A stretch of DNA of 64,000 nucleotides from positions 11,726,475 through 11,790,474 of the forward strand of contig NC_058154.1 in assembly GCF_011075055.1 (NCBI RefSeq), given 5' to 3'. Shown piece after piece: positions 35,581 to 45,621 of the stretch; the stretch's first letter is position 1; each line of letters opens with the position of its first letter. The notes beneath the pieces were generated by a model that was not told the DNA's origin, did no database searches, and worked only from the letters and a program-made list of their open reading frames with translations. The stretch is from Mangifera indica. Its lineage: Eukaryota > Streptophyta > Magnoliopsida > Sapindales > Anacardiaceae. The translations under genes were made by a program, and so were the position numbers.

Positions 35581-36042
35581 ATTGACTTGGAGTCTACTCT
35601 GTTAATAGGTCCTGCTATAATTTCAAGAACTTGAAGATTCCTGGAAATTATTTGCAATTTTTCAAACAGAGAAAATAATTTATAAAATCTTGAAAGAAAG
35701 AAAAATCAAAGTTCAATTTTGTGGTCCTCTTTTAATTGACTTGGAGTCTACTCTGTTAATGGGTCCTGCTATAATTTCAAGAACTTGAAGATTCCTGGAA
35801 ATTATTTTCAATTTTTCAAACAGAGAAAATAATTTATAAAATCTTGAAAGAAAGAAAAATCAAAGTTCAATTTTGTGGTCCTCTTTTAATTGACTTGGAG
35901 TCTACTCTGTTAATGGGTCCTGCTATAATTTCGAGAACTTGAAGATTCCTGGAAATTATTTGCAATTTTTCAAACAGAGAAAATAATTTATAAAATCTTG
36001 AAAGAAAGAAAAATCAAAGTTCAATTTTGTGGTCCTCTTTTA
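35581..36042. repeat. Three tandem copies of the 154-bp flank unit
   Basis: Units start ATTGACTTGGAGTCTACTCT at 35581, 35735 and 35889, with the next start at 36043 (GACTTGCAG variant). The copies are almost identical. The homologous stretch at 8850-9003 has one unit, so two units were added locally. Confidence 0.92.
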
Positions 36043-36662
36043 ATTGACTTGCAGTCTACTCTGTTAATGGGGTCTACTGATACTAGAAGTATTTGCATTT
36101 TTTTCCAAATTGTGTAATTGTGTTAGTAACTGATAGCAATGTATATTAACTTGGAATTCAAAACCGTCACTTATTCTTCCTTGTAATTAATTGACAACGA
36201 GAGCACGGGATTAAATATCATTGAAATCTTGTTACACTAATAAAGAGCTAGAAACTTAGGGAGCTTTCCTACTAATTGTATGGATTTGAATGGTTCCCAT
36301 GTTAAGCTAGCAAAAAGCTGTATAAATATCAAACCATTGATAGCGTTCTGAGTTGAGCAAAAGTGGTAACAGTAATTTAATTAATTACTACAAATTTGTA
36401 CAAAACAAGACTACACCCACAGACTTACAAAATTACTCACTCACTTAATTACTCACAGCTCTCACTTCACTCACTACCAGCCCAACACTTGCCACTTGCA
36501 ACTTTCAATTTTTCTTCTGCTTACTCACTTTTTTCTGCACATGATCATGGCAAGCACTTACATATATTTGTACTAGTTTATGTCGGTTGTGTAGCTGACT
36601 TTAACCTTTCTTTAATTCTCTGGAATGGTGGTTGCATTGGCTGGTCTGGAGGCATCTTAATC
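36043..36662. other. Orphan RLP-A promoter and unidentified insert, copy 2
   Basis: TATAAATA at 36321-36328 lies in the RLP-A promoter context, but the match ends at GCGTTCTG and the CTCAC-rich insert follows, as at 9283. From about 36585 an extra segment (TCGGTTGTGTAGCTGAC to GGAGGCATCTTAATCG) appears that has no counterpart in the window; its origin is unknown to me. Confidence 0.5.
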
Positions 36663-36706
36663 GCCTCCAGGACAAACTGGGCAGTGTTGTAAGAAAATGT
36701 TATTAG
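36663..36706 (+). pseudogene. RLP-A C-terminal scrap 1
   Basis: The last 14 codons of RLP-A (LQDKLGSVVRKCY and stop at 36704-36706) with the usual 3' flank follow a segment of unknown origin. There is no membrane segment in front. Confidence 0.7.
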
Positions 36707-36814
36707 ACTTTTGTGTTTCTCTTTTGATGTTTCATTGTTTGGAGCTTATGTATTCTGTATTTTCTACAGAAAGATATAATTAGTGGTTATGATATTTTGA
36801 GATCAATAAATCAT

Positions 36815-36958
36815 GTTAGTATGGCTCTTGGATTTGTGGTGGGATTCTGGAGTTTTATAGGACCTCTATTCTTCAGCAGGAGATGGAGGTGCATGTATTT
36901 CCAATTCCTGAGTAGCCTCCAAGACAAAGTGGGCAGTGTTGTAAGAAAATGTAATTAG
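36815..36958 (+). pseudogene. RLP-A C-terminal scrap 2
   Basis: 48 codons from VSMALGFVVGFWSFIGPLFF to SVVRKCN and stop restart within the 3' flank of scrap 1: AATAAATCATG joins directly to TTAGTATGGC. The membrane segment and tail are intact but no ectodomain precedes them. The join between a 3' flank and an internal coding position points to unequal crossing-over between RLP-A copies. Confidence 0.8.
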
Positions 36959-39583
36959 ACTTTTTGTGTTCCTCTTTTGATCTGAATGTTTGGAGCTTAT
37001 GTATTTTGTATTTTCTACATAAGGATGTTATTAGTGGTTATGGTATTTGAGATCAATAAATCATATTTGTATTAATTTCCATTTGAGTTTGGCATGCAAA
37101 GTTGCAATTTATGAAATAAAATGATGGAATAATATTTTTTAAAAATTATTATTCAGTAAAATCTATTGACTGAAGCAACACAAGGGAATCCTAAGGCCAA
37201 CTGAAGAGAGGAAGTACTTTTGATTAATCAAAGAGGCTCATATACATTGAATGAATAATGCACCAACAAAGAAATATGCCAACAAATGAAATTCTGAAAC
37301 AACCGAGCCAGTGGTATATCCTTTTACCCTGCTCTACCGACCTGTATCTAAATGGCCCCAGTCAACACTGGTGGTTCTACCATACTCAAAGTTGACAGGA
37401 CTGCAATGACATAAACCAAGGATTTGCATGCGAACGTTTGAAACGGAGTACTATATAGTCATAGTTAACATATAGCAATATACTTTGATTATTCAAGTCG
37501 GTCCACATGCTAGGAAACTTCTTAGATGAAATCAAACAAGCTATAGTTTGTGTTGATATAATAATATTAATATCATATCTCCCCATATTTCATTGTCATG
37601 ACTTGTTGAAGAGTACCTAAGCGTAAAAGTCACAGATTCACAGGTAGGATCATGAATTCTTCAAAGATAGATTCTTTCTTCATGAATCATCACGTATCTT
37701 AAACTATAAAGATAACCTTGACCATATAGTGAGACGAGAGAAATATATGATGAAGATTTTCATGCTTGAAGGACTTTTGCTGCTTCTCTTTTTAATATGA
37801 CCTAATTCTTGTTCTTTCCTGGAGTTTAATTAATAAATATTAAAATATAAACCCATGGTTAATTTGTCAATATGGATCCTTTTTTATTTAACTTGGAAGT
37901 TGGAATCCTTACTTTTTCGGCTCTAATTTATAAACCATAAATCCCTAGAATTATCTATGGAATCTTGAAAAGGCAGAAGTTAGAAAAATCAAACTCTTTC
38001 CTTGTTTGTCCTCTTCTAGCTGACTTGGAGTCCACTCTGTTGAGGGGACCTACTAAATTTACAAGTATTGGAAAAATCTTGTAAATTTAGGTTGTCAATA
38101 TAAAAATCTAGCCCCAGGTCTTCATTGATTGACCGGACTGGTGATATCACTATGAAATCAATGGCATAAATAAAATCATATATAATTATGTATTAAGTAC
38201 ATTTATTGAACAAAATAAAACATAAATTTATCAAGTCCAACGGTACTTGTGACCAATCACATGCAAGAAGAGTATTTTCATCAAACTAGTTCAACTATAA
38301 GTCAATCCGATCCAATGAGTAAAACACGTTTTAACCTTAGCTTGGATGGGGCTAAATATTGGATCCTAGTCAAACTAGTTTAACCAATTAGTCTGATCTA
38401 GGTTTTAAAACAATAACAAGAACACTTAAGCACAATAAACTCACATGGAAGGAAAGTAATAATACTTTCACAAAAGTGTTTCTATATGCAGTGACAAAAG
38501 CCTTATCATATTGAATAAATTGTTTCTCTCTCCTATGCAATTAAACTATGTATATATTTTCTTTTTATATAAATTGAAGGCATAGATAATATGTCATCAT
38601 ATATTTGAATGATTTTAAATTAAAAATAAAGCAACATCTAATCATGTGATATCATATTACTCTTTGTTATAAAAACAATCAGTGAAATATTGTATATCTT
38701 TTCGTTCTCCAAAGTGTCATCCTCTTACGATTGACTTGGAGTCTACTCTGATAATGGGTTCCAAGTAAAATTACAAGTACTTGAAGATTCCCGGAAATTA
38801 TTTGCAATTTTTCCAACCAAGAAAATATTCTATGAAATCTTAAAAAAAGTTAGAAAATTCAAAGTAAAGATTTTGCTTGTCCTCTTTTAGTTGACTTGGA
38901 GTCTACTCTATTAATGGGGGGGCCTACTAAAACTGGAAGTATTTGCATTTCTCGAAATTGTGTAATTAGAGATATTGTTAATCACTTGTTAAATGAAATA
39001 TAGGATTTTTATTTATTGTATAATATTTTTCATTCTATTAAGCATATCAATTATAATCCATTTACTCTATTTTCATTTTCATAAGATTATGATTTTATTT
39101 CAAACTGTATTATAATATTTATTCAATTCATAAATTCTTTGTTGTAACAAAACAGAAAAAACTCTTGCACCCTCAATTTTAGAAAATGACAATTCAAACC
39201 TACCAATTTAGACCCAGGTTCCATGAGCAGGAAATTTCTAGTAAAACAGCAGGAAATTTCCTTTTCATCATTACATTGAATCATGAGTCAAAGAATTACT
39301 TTGATTTTTCAAGTCAGTGCACACACTAGGAAACTTCTTAGATGAAATAAAACAATGCTATAGTTGGTTTTAATGGTGATATCACCATGAAATCAATGGC
39401 ATAAATAAAATCTTGAAAGAAAATTAGAAAATTCAAAACTTCGATTTTGTTGTCCTCATTAAATTCGTTTATTCAATATCTTTGAAAATCTTGCTTTATT
39501 AGCAAAGAGCAAGAAACTTCATGGAGCTTTTCTAGTAATTGTTTGGATTTGAATGGTTCCCAAGTTAACTTAGCAAAAAGCTG
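36959..39583. repeat. Intergenic region upstream of the intact RLP-A gene
   Basis: No gene is supported. It holds RLP-A 3' flank, VPS22-side spacer remnant (37187-37430), an orphan RLP-B promoter (37432-37610), flank repeats matching 9960-11460 (one 44-bp unit at about 38496; 154-bp-type units near 38730 and 38895), and a shortened RLP-A upstream region from 39230. Compared with the copy at 19796-20097 the proximal upstream is partly deleted, but the last 130 bp before the gene are conserved. Confidence 0.55.
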
Positions 39584-39591
39584 TATAAATA
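39584..39591 (+). promoter_or_regulatory. TATA box of the intact RLP-A gene
   Basis: TATAAATA sits in the conserved context GCTGTATAAATATCAAACC. The first ATG is only 25 bp downstream, so transcription would be expected to start close to 39616-39622. This favours translation from the next in-frame ATG at 39637 or 39649. Confidence 0.7.
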
Positions 39592-39615
39592 TCAAACCAT
39601 TGATAGTGTTCTGTT

Positions 39616-42513
39616 ATGCATATTTCCTTAAAACAAATGAAGCAAACCATGAGAATAGTTGTTGCCTTTGTTTTCATCGCTGTAGCGACCATCAACATTA
39701 GCTTCTGTAAAGGAAGCTCTTCTGTTGGTTGCCTCCAAAGCGAGAGACTAGCACTTTTAAGGTTCAAGCAAGATCTCATTGATCCTGCAAATCGGCTTGT
39801 CTCTTGGACTTCTGATCATGGAGATTGTTGTACATGGTCTGGTATTGTCTGTGATAACTTGACGGGCCATGTGCTTGAGCTCAGCCTTAGAACTCCCCCA
39901 GAGAAAGAGGTTGTGTCTCCAGCTGAAGATGATGCTCGTGAGAGGTCAAAGTTGCATGGTAAGATAAATTCCTCTTTGCTTGATTTGAAGCATTTGCGTT
40001 CCTTGGACTTAAGCGATAATAATTTTGATGGAGCAGAGATTCCTAGATTTCTTGGATCTATGCAGAATTTAAGAAACCTTAATCTATCTCTGAATTCATT
40101 CCAGGGTATGATTCCTCCCCAACTTGGAAACCTCTCTACTTTACAGTATCTTGGCCTCGGTGGCACATTAGATGTGAAGAGTTTGTGGTGGTTATCTCGT
40201 CTTTCTTTGTTGAAGCATCTTGACTTGGATGGTGTGGATCTTAGCAATTGTTCTGATTGGTTGCAAGTGATACACACTCTCCCATCCTTAGTAGTGCTAA
40301 AGTTATCATACTGTATGCTTCATCACTTTCCTCCCCAACCTGTTGCAAATTTTTCATCTCTTGCCTCCCTTGATCTAAGTGGAAATCATTTTGAAGGTCC
40401 AATCCCTGATGGACTTCAAAACTTCACTTCCATTAGACATCTTGATTTATCTGGAAATGAATTCAATTCTTCAATGCCCAGTTGGTTGTACAGACTTAGA
40501 AACCTTGAGGAACTTTTCCTTTCAGACAATCGCTTGCAAGGCTCGATGGATGGCCTAGGAAACCTGTCTTCTATCAAAGCACTTGATCTCTCTCAAAATA
40601 ATTTTGAAGGAGGAATGCCAGTATCATTTGGAAGACTTTGTAACTTGAGATCAATATCCCTCGGATGGGTCATACTGAATCAGGAAATATCTCAAGTGTT
40701 GAATATTTTCTTTAAATGTGTTGCAAAAGTTTTAGAGCATTTGAACTTGGCGGACACTCAACTTTTTGGCCCATTGACCAGCCAACTTGGACGTTTCAAA
40801 AATTTAAAATCTCTTTTTCTTGATTACAACTCAATTTCAGGTCCTATTCCAATGTCTTTAGGACAGCTTTCATCCTTAGAAATTCTACAATTTGCTTATA
40901 ACCAATTCAACGAAACTCTTTCTGAAATCCACTTTAACAATCTCACAAGACTGATAGTTTTTGTTGCATCCGGAAATTCACTAATGTTGAAAGTCGGTCC
41001 TCAGTGGAGACCTCCGTTTAAACTTCTGTTCTTAGCATTAGGTTCTTGTCATTTAGGGCCTCATTTTCCATCTTGGCTTCGTACACAAACGAGTTTGGTT
41101 CAGCTTGATATATCCAACTCAAGCATTTTTGACACTATTCCACAATATTTGTTTAAATTTCCTTTAACATTTTTAAATCTCTCACACAACAAATTCTATG
41201 GGGAGATTCCAAATTTAATCCAGTCAACTCAACTTACTGTACTTCACTTGAATTCAAATAATTTAACAGGTCCTTTACCTCTAATACCCTTTAACATGCA
41301 TTTACTTGATCTTTCCAACAATGCTTTGTCAGGATCAATTTTTCATGTTCTGTGTAATGAGATGAATAAGTCCAAAAATTTGATAGAAATACTCACCCTT
41401 CGTTTTAACTTTCTTTCGGGGGAATTACCTGATTGTTGGATGAATTGGCAACAATTAAAAGTTCTAAATTTAGAGAACAACAGATTTACTGGAACTCTTC
41501 CTCCTTCTATTGGGACTTTAATTTCTCTTCAATCATTAAACCTTCGCAAAAACAACTTTTTTGGGGAACTACCAGTGTCACTTCAGAATTGTACAAAAGT
41601 TGTTAAGCTTGATCTTGGTGAAAATGACTTTGTTGGAAATGTCCCTGCATGGATGGGAGAAAGATTTTCAAGAATAAAGATTTTGATCTTTCGATCAAAT
41701 AAGTTTCATGGTCTTTTACCGAGGGAACTTTGCCGTCTCAGTTCTTTACAAATCATAGATTTGGCTGATAACAATTTCTCTGGAAACATTCCAAGGTGTA
41801 TCAGTAACTTTAGTGCCATGATTAGAGAAAGTGAAATGCATGAAGATTTATCGTATTTTGCTGATGCAGATTATTCAGATTTTATGGAGGATGCATTGCT
41901 TGTGAATAAAGGCGTGCTGGCTGAATATAATACCATTCTAAAGTTGGTAAGAATGATAGATCTTTCAAAAAATAACTTCTCTGGAGAGATCCCTATAGAA
42001 GTGACAGATCTTTTAGAATTGCAGTCATTGAATCTGTCCCACAATTCTTTCACCGGGAAAATTCCAAGGAACATTGGTGCTATGAGTTTGTTAGAGTCCA
42101 TTGATTTTTCTAGAAATCAACTTTCTGGTGAAATCCCACAAAGCATTTCAAAGCTGACATTTTTAAGTGTCTTGAACTTTTCCAACAACAAACTTTTTGG
42201 AAAAATTCCTTCAAGCACTCAACTGCAAAGCTTTAGTGCATCTTCTTATACTGGCAATGAACTTTGCGGTCCTCCTCTTTCTAATAATTGCACAGTAAGT
42301 GTTCCAACTTCCGGCGATCAGAACAGAGGAGAAAAAGAAGGTAATGAAGATGAAGTAGACTGGTTTTATGTAAGTATGGCTCTTGGATTTGTGGTGGGAT
42401 TCTGGAGTTTTATAGGACCTCTATTCTTCAACAGGAGATGGAGGTGCATATATTTCCAATTCCTTTATCGGCAGCAGGACAAACTGAGCATTGTTGTAAG
42501 AAAATGTTACTAG
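39616..42513 (+). CDS. LRR receptor-like protein (RLP-A, EIX/Cf type), intact
   Basis: A single open exon of 965 codons. Residues 12-32 form a signal peptide (IVVAFVFIAVATINISFC). Residues 38-93 are the LRR N-cap with C39, C71-C72 and C79. About 120-730 are extracellular LRRs with LDLSxNxFxGxIP repeats. About 735-778 are the non-LRR island. LRRs resume to about 880, then NELCGPPLSNNC (881-892), an acidic stretch (905-915), a membrane helix (916-938) with GFVVG, and a 27-residue tail ending RKCY. There is no kinase domain. Such proteins sit in the plasma membrane, bind apoplastic ligands through the LRRs and signal with SOBIR1/BAK1-type kinases; the GxxxG helix motif fits that partnership. Start at 39637 (Met8) may be the real one given the TATA position. 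Ligand unknown. Confidence 0.93.
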   Translation: MHISLKQMKQTMRIVVAFVFIAVATINISFCKGSSSVGCLQSERLALLRFKQDLIDPANRLVSWTSDHGDCCTWSGIVCDNLTGHVLELSLRTPPEKEVVSPAEDDARERSKLHGKINSSLLDLKHLRSLDLSDNNFDGAEIPRFLGSMQNLRNLNLSLNSFQGMIPPQLGNLSTLQYLGLGGTLDVKSLWWLSRLSLLKHLDLDGVDLSNCSDWLQVIHTLPSLVVLKLSYCMLHHFPPQPVANFSSLASLDLSGNHFEGPIPDGLQNFTSIRHLDLSGNEFNSSMPSWLYRLRNLEELFLSDNRLQGSMDGLGNLSSIKALDLSQNNFEGGMPVSFGRLCNLRSISLGWVILNQEISQVLNIFFKCVAKVLEHLNLADTQLFGPLTSQLGRFKNLKSLFLDYNSISGPIPMSLGQLSSLEILQFAYNQFNETLSEIHFNNLTRLIVFVASGNSLMLKVGPQWRPPFKLLFLALGSCHLGPHFPSWLRTQTSLVQLDISNSSIFDTIPQYLFKFPLTFLNLSHNKFYGEIPNLIQSTQLTVLHLNSNNLTGPLPLIPFNMHLLDLSNNALSGSIFHVLCNEMNKSKNLIEILTLRFNFLSGELPDCWMNWQQLKVLNLENNRFTGTLPPSIGTLISLQSLNLRKNNFFGELPVSLQNCTKVVKLDLGENDFVGNVPAWMGERFSRIKILIFRSNKFHGLLPRELCRLSSLQIIDLADNNFSGNIPRCISNFSAMIRESEMHEDLSYFADADYSDFMEDALLVNKGVLAEYNTILKLVRMIDLSKNNFSGEIPIEVTDLLELQSLNLSHNSFTGKIPRNIGAMSLLESIDFSRNQLSGEIPQSISKLTFLSVLNFSNNKLFGKIPSSTQLQSFSASSYTGNELCGPPLSNNCTVSVPTSGDQNRGEKEGNEDEVDWFYVSMALGFVVGFWSFIGPLFFNRRWRCIYFQFLYRQQDKLSIVVRKCY

Positions 42514-43429
42514 AGTATTTGTGTTTCTCTTTTGACCTTTGAATGTATGGGGCTTATGTGTTTTGTTTTTTCTGCAAAAGGATGTTACTGGTGGTTATGG
42601 TATTTGAGATCAATAAATCATATTTGTATTAATTTCCATTTGAGTTATAACCACTCTTTCTCGCGAGCTCAAAATTTGAAGTAATAAATTCATTTTATCT
42701 ATAAATTTTATTCTAGCCTTCTTTATTGCAAATTCATCTCATCTATAAAGCTTATCTTTAGTAACTCAAGCCTGCAACATTTGTTCATAATATAGCTTTA
42801 ATCAAAAGCTCTAGAATAGAAGATCAAGACTTCTTTTTATGATGGTTTTAGAAATTTACTTATTATTGCGAATCATTTCAAGTTTCTCTCTTTTACACCT
42901 TGCCAGGAAGACACAGAATTTGTACTCTGTAAAATCTGTTGACTACAGCAACACAGGTGAATCCTAAGGTCAACTGGAGATAGGAAGTACTTTTGATAAA
43001 TCAAAGACGGTCATATACATTGAATGAATAATGCCCCAACAAAGAAAATATGCCAACAAATGGAATTCTGAAACAATCTAAATGGCCTCAGTCAACACAT
43101 ACTCAAAGTTGACAGGACTGCAATGACATAAACCGAGGATTTGCAACTCAACCGTTGATGAACAAGCATAATCACATTTGTTTTTCCATATCAACTGTTT
43201 TTATTTTCATTTACCTTGAAAGATGGCACATAATATTCTCATGGGAAAAATGGCTTAAAGGCATAACATATATCCATGAACATCATAACTGTGTAGGATA
43301 GCAAAAGTGGAAAAGGAGATATATGATACCTTTTTGCACTTTATCTTTTGGGTATCCACGAAAGACATTTTGATTCAATACAATTTTATTGAAAGAGGAA
43401 ACATTATGCTAAGTATCAGCTCCAACTAA
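42514..43429. other. 3' flank of the intact RLP-A and spacer to VPS22 copy 3
   Basis: AATAAA at 42612-42617 is the likely poly(A) signal, about 100 bp after the stop. The rest follows 97-1029 with more differences and a deletion around 43078 (the ACCCTGCTCTACCGACCCG segment is missing). No gene is seen. Confidence 0.6.
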
Positions 43430-44125
43430 TGAGGTGATTGAAGACACACAGGGGAACTAATACCGTCATCTGCCATCTCTGCGGCCATCATCAATCATTG
43501 CAAGACCTTCCTGTATATCAAACAGTAAGGATTTATGAGTCCATTGCATCCAACAATACAGGTGACCAACCTAAGCAAAAAAAAAAAAAAAAAAAAAAAA
43601 ATTTAGTAGTACAAAATATGAAGGCTAATGATAGCAAGAACTTACGGCTAACAATGAGTCAAGTGCATCAATGGCAAGACCAGTTGTCCACGAAAGCCAT
43701 CTCTCTACCTCATCAACGGTTACAAAACCTTGAGCCAAAAAGAGCTGAAAGAGCAATGAACTCAGATATTTTTCAACTGGTAATACATTATTCCACTCAG
43801 AAGAGTAAAGAAATACAAATTTTTCATGTTGTTGCAGACATCCCAACAAGAATTTTGAATATGGAATCGTATAAAGAAAATGGTTATTACCTGGACCAAC
43901 TCCAAAATTTGATTATGGTCTTTGTTCAACTCAGTAGGAACAAAGCGGACAAGCTTTTTCTTTCCAACGGAAGTCACCTCAAAACCACTACCCATTACCT
44001 GGAGAAATTTAAGCATTGGGTGCTTATTTATCAATCACCATAATTTTTTCAACATGAAATGTACCCAAAATAGGCTTAATTTCATTACCTCCAGCTTACT
44101 TATAGCACGCAAGCAGTCATCCTCA
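43430..44125 (-). pseudogene. VPS22: VPS22/SNF8 pseudogene, copy 3 (more truncated)
   Basis: Minus-strand exons give, from the right, SEDDCLRAISK (about 44120-44090), a stretch with [20 protein letters not shown] (about 43985-43890), QGFVTVDEVERWLSWTTG (about 43735-43665) and the RRRYW region (about 43465). The exon [13 protein letters not shown] present in copies 1 and 2 is deleted: sequence jumps from 44125 to the spacer at 44155. A run of about 28 A lies in the last intron (43577-43602). Confidence 0.8.
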
Positions 44126-45621
44126 GAAACAGCCAGATACAGCTTACTTATATCATTCTGCATCAACCCGTTTCAACTGTTAGCTCAAACCATATTTTTC
44201 AGTATGTGATATTCAGCAAATAGATGATGTTAATATATCCATCAATCAAAAATCATATTTTTCGGGATCTTTTCTACCCTGAATTCATTTACTTTAGTTT
44301 TAATTCATTATAGTGAAAGAATACTGTGTTAGTGGGATGCTCGTACCCTTTTCAGGACACCGGCTGTTTCTGGGCAACGCCAAAAGCTTAATCATTGAAT
44401 CATGTGGATGTCACCAGTACGATCACAAATTCTTCTAAGATAAGACTCTTTCCTCATATTTGAAACTATAAAGATATCCTTGAATATATGGTTAGACAAG
44501 AAGAAATATATGATAAAGATTTTCCTATTATAGGAACAGACATCCATCTAAACTTGGATCCGGATGGCTCACCCAAAACAAGATCTAGCACTTTTTGGCT
44601 AGCCCATAGGTTCACGTAGGTTTTAACTCAAGGGTCTAACTTCTTTTAGCTCAACCCGTCATGCTCAGACAAGTATTGAATCAAGAGACTCTGATGCCAT
44701 ATTAGAAATTTGGGATCTTTAGACTTGGAGTGTGGATAACATCTTTATTAAAGATGAGCTTTAACTTATTTTGGGTTCCAATTGTTAAAATGACTTAATC
44801 CAATCTAATCCAACAAATCAGATCATTTTTTACTTGTATGTAATTTATTATCATGTTTAGTGCCACAATATGTTTTCCTCCTTTGATTTGTATTCATTTA
44901 CCATTATGTACCTTCTAGCTATGGCTTATGGGTAATTATTTTCCAAGCTATTGTGAAATTTGTCTTCTATTAGTATATATTTGCATCAAGTTTTATTCTG
45001 TGGATTAATTATTGATTTCTATAAAAAGAGTAAATTATTAATTTGCTTTGATGTTTACGTTCTTGTTATTTCCATATATGCTTGTGGGACTTCCATTGCA
45101 TAAAGGTGCTTACAGGTACATGCTCTGCTACTCTATTGAGAGGTAGGATTTGCTGTGGTTCTTTGCTGCTTGGTCTACCTACTTTATAGCATGAATGTTA
45201 GTAAATTCTGCCATTTTGTACTATTTGTTTGATTGTTATGAAAATCTGTTTGAATTTCTCACGCTATCGGAGCTTCGTGGGATATGAGAATAGGCATTTT
45301 GTTGATTTTATACCTTTTGATTCTCAGTGTCATATACTGTTGATTGACTTGTGCATAAAATTTCAGAAATTATTGCTCGTTCATCATGTGGTCATGCTAT
45401 CCTATCAAACTAAATAATACTGGTAAAAATCTACTGCAGGCATCTCCTGTTTTTACCTTCGCAAACCAGGCCGGGCTTCACATGCTTGAAACTACCCTGG
45501 TGGCCCTTCAGGACATTATAACAAGCATTTAACAATAATATTAAATGCTTGTTAATTTGCTTACCTACAAGTTATTACTACTTGATATGCCGAATCATGA
45601 AGTTGATGATTTCGTCTCCAG
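44126..45621. other. Spacer between VPS22 and PRP40A fragments, copy 3
   Basis: No gene is seen. From about 44530 it is nearly identical to 2460-3545, including the intact empty sites for the solo LTR (45113) and the TRIM (45170). Confidence 0.5.

Noticed and set aside
39616..42513. Receptor kinase or NBS-LRR gene
   Set aside because: No kinase domain follows the membrane segment and no nucleotide-binding motif occurs anywhere in the window; the architecture is that of an RLP.
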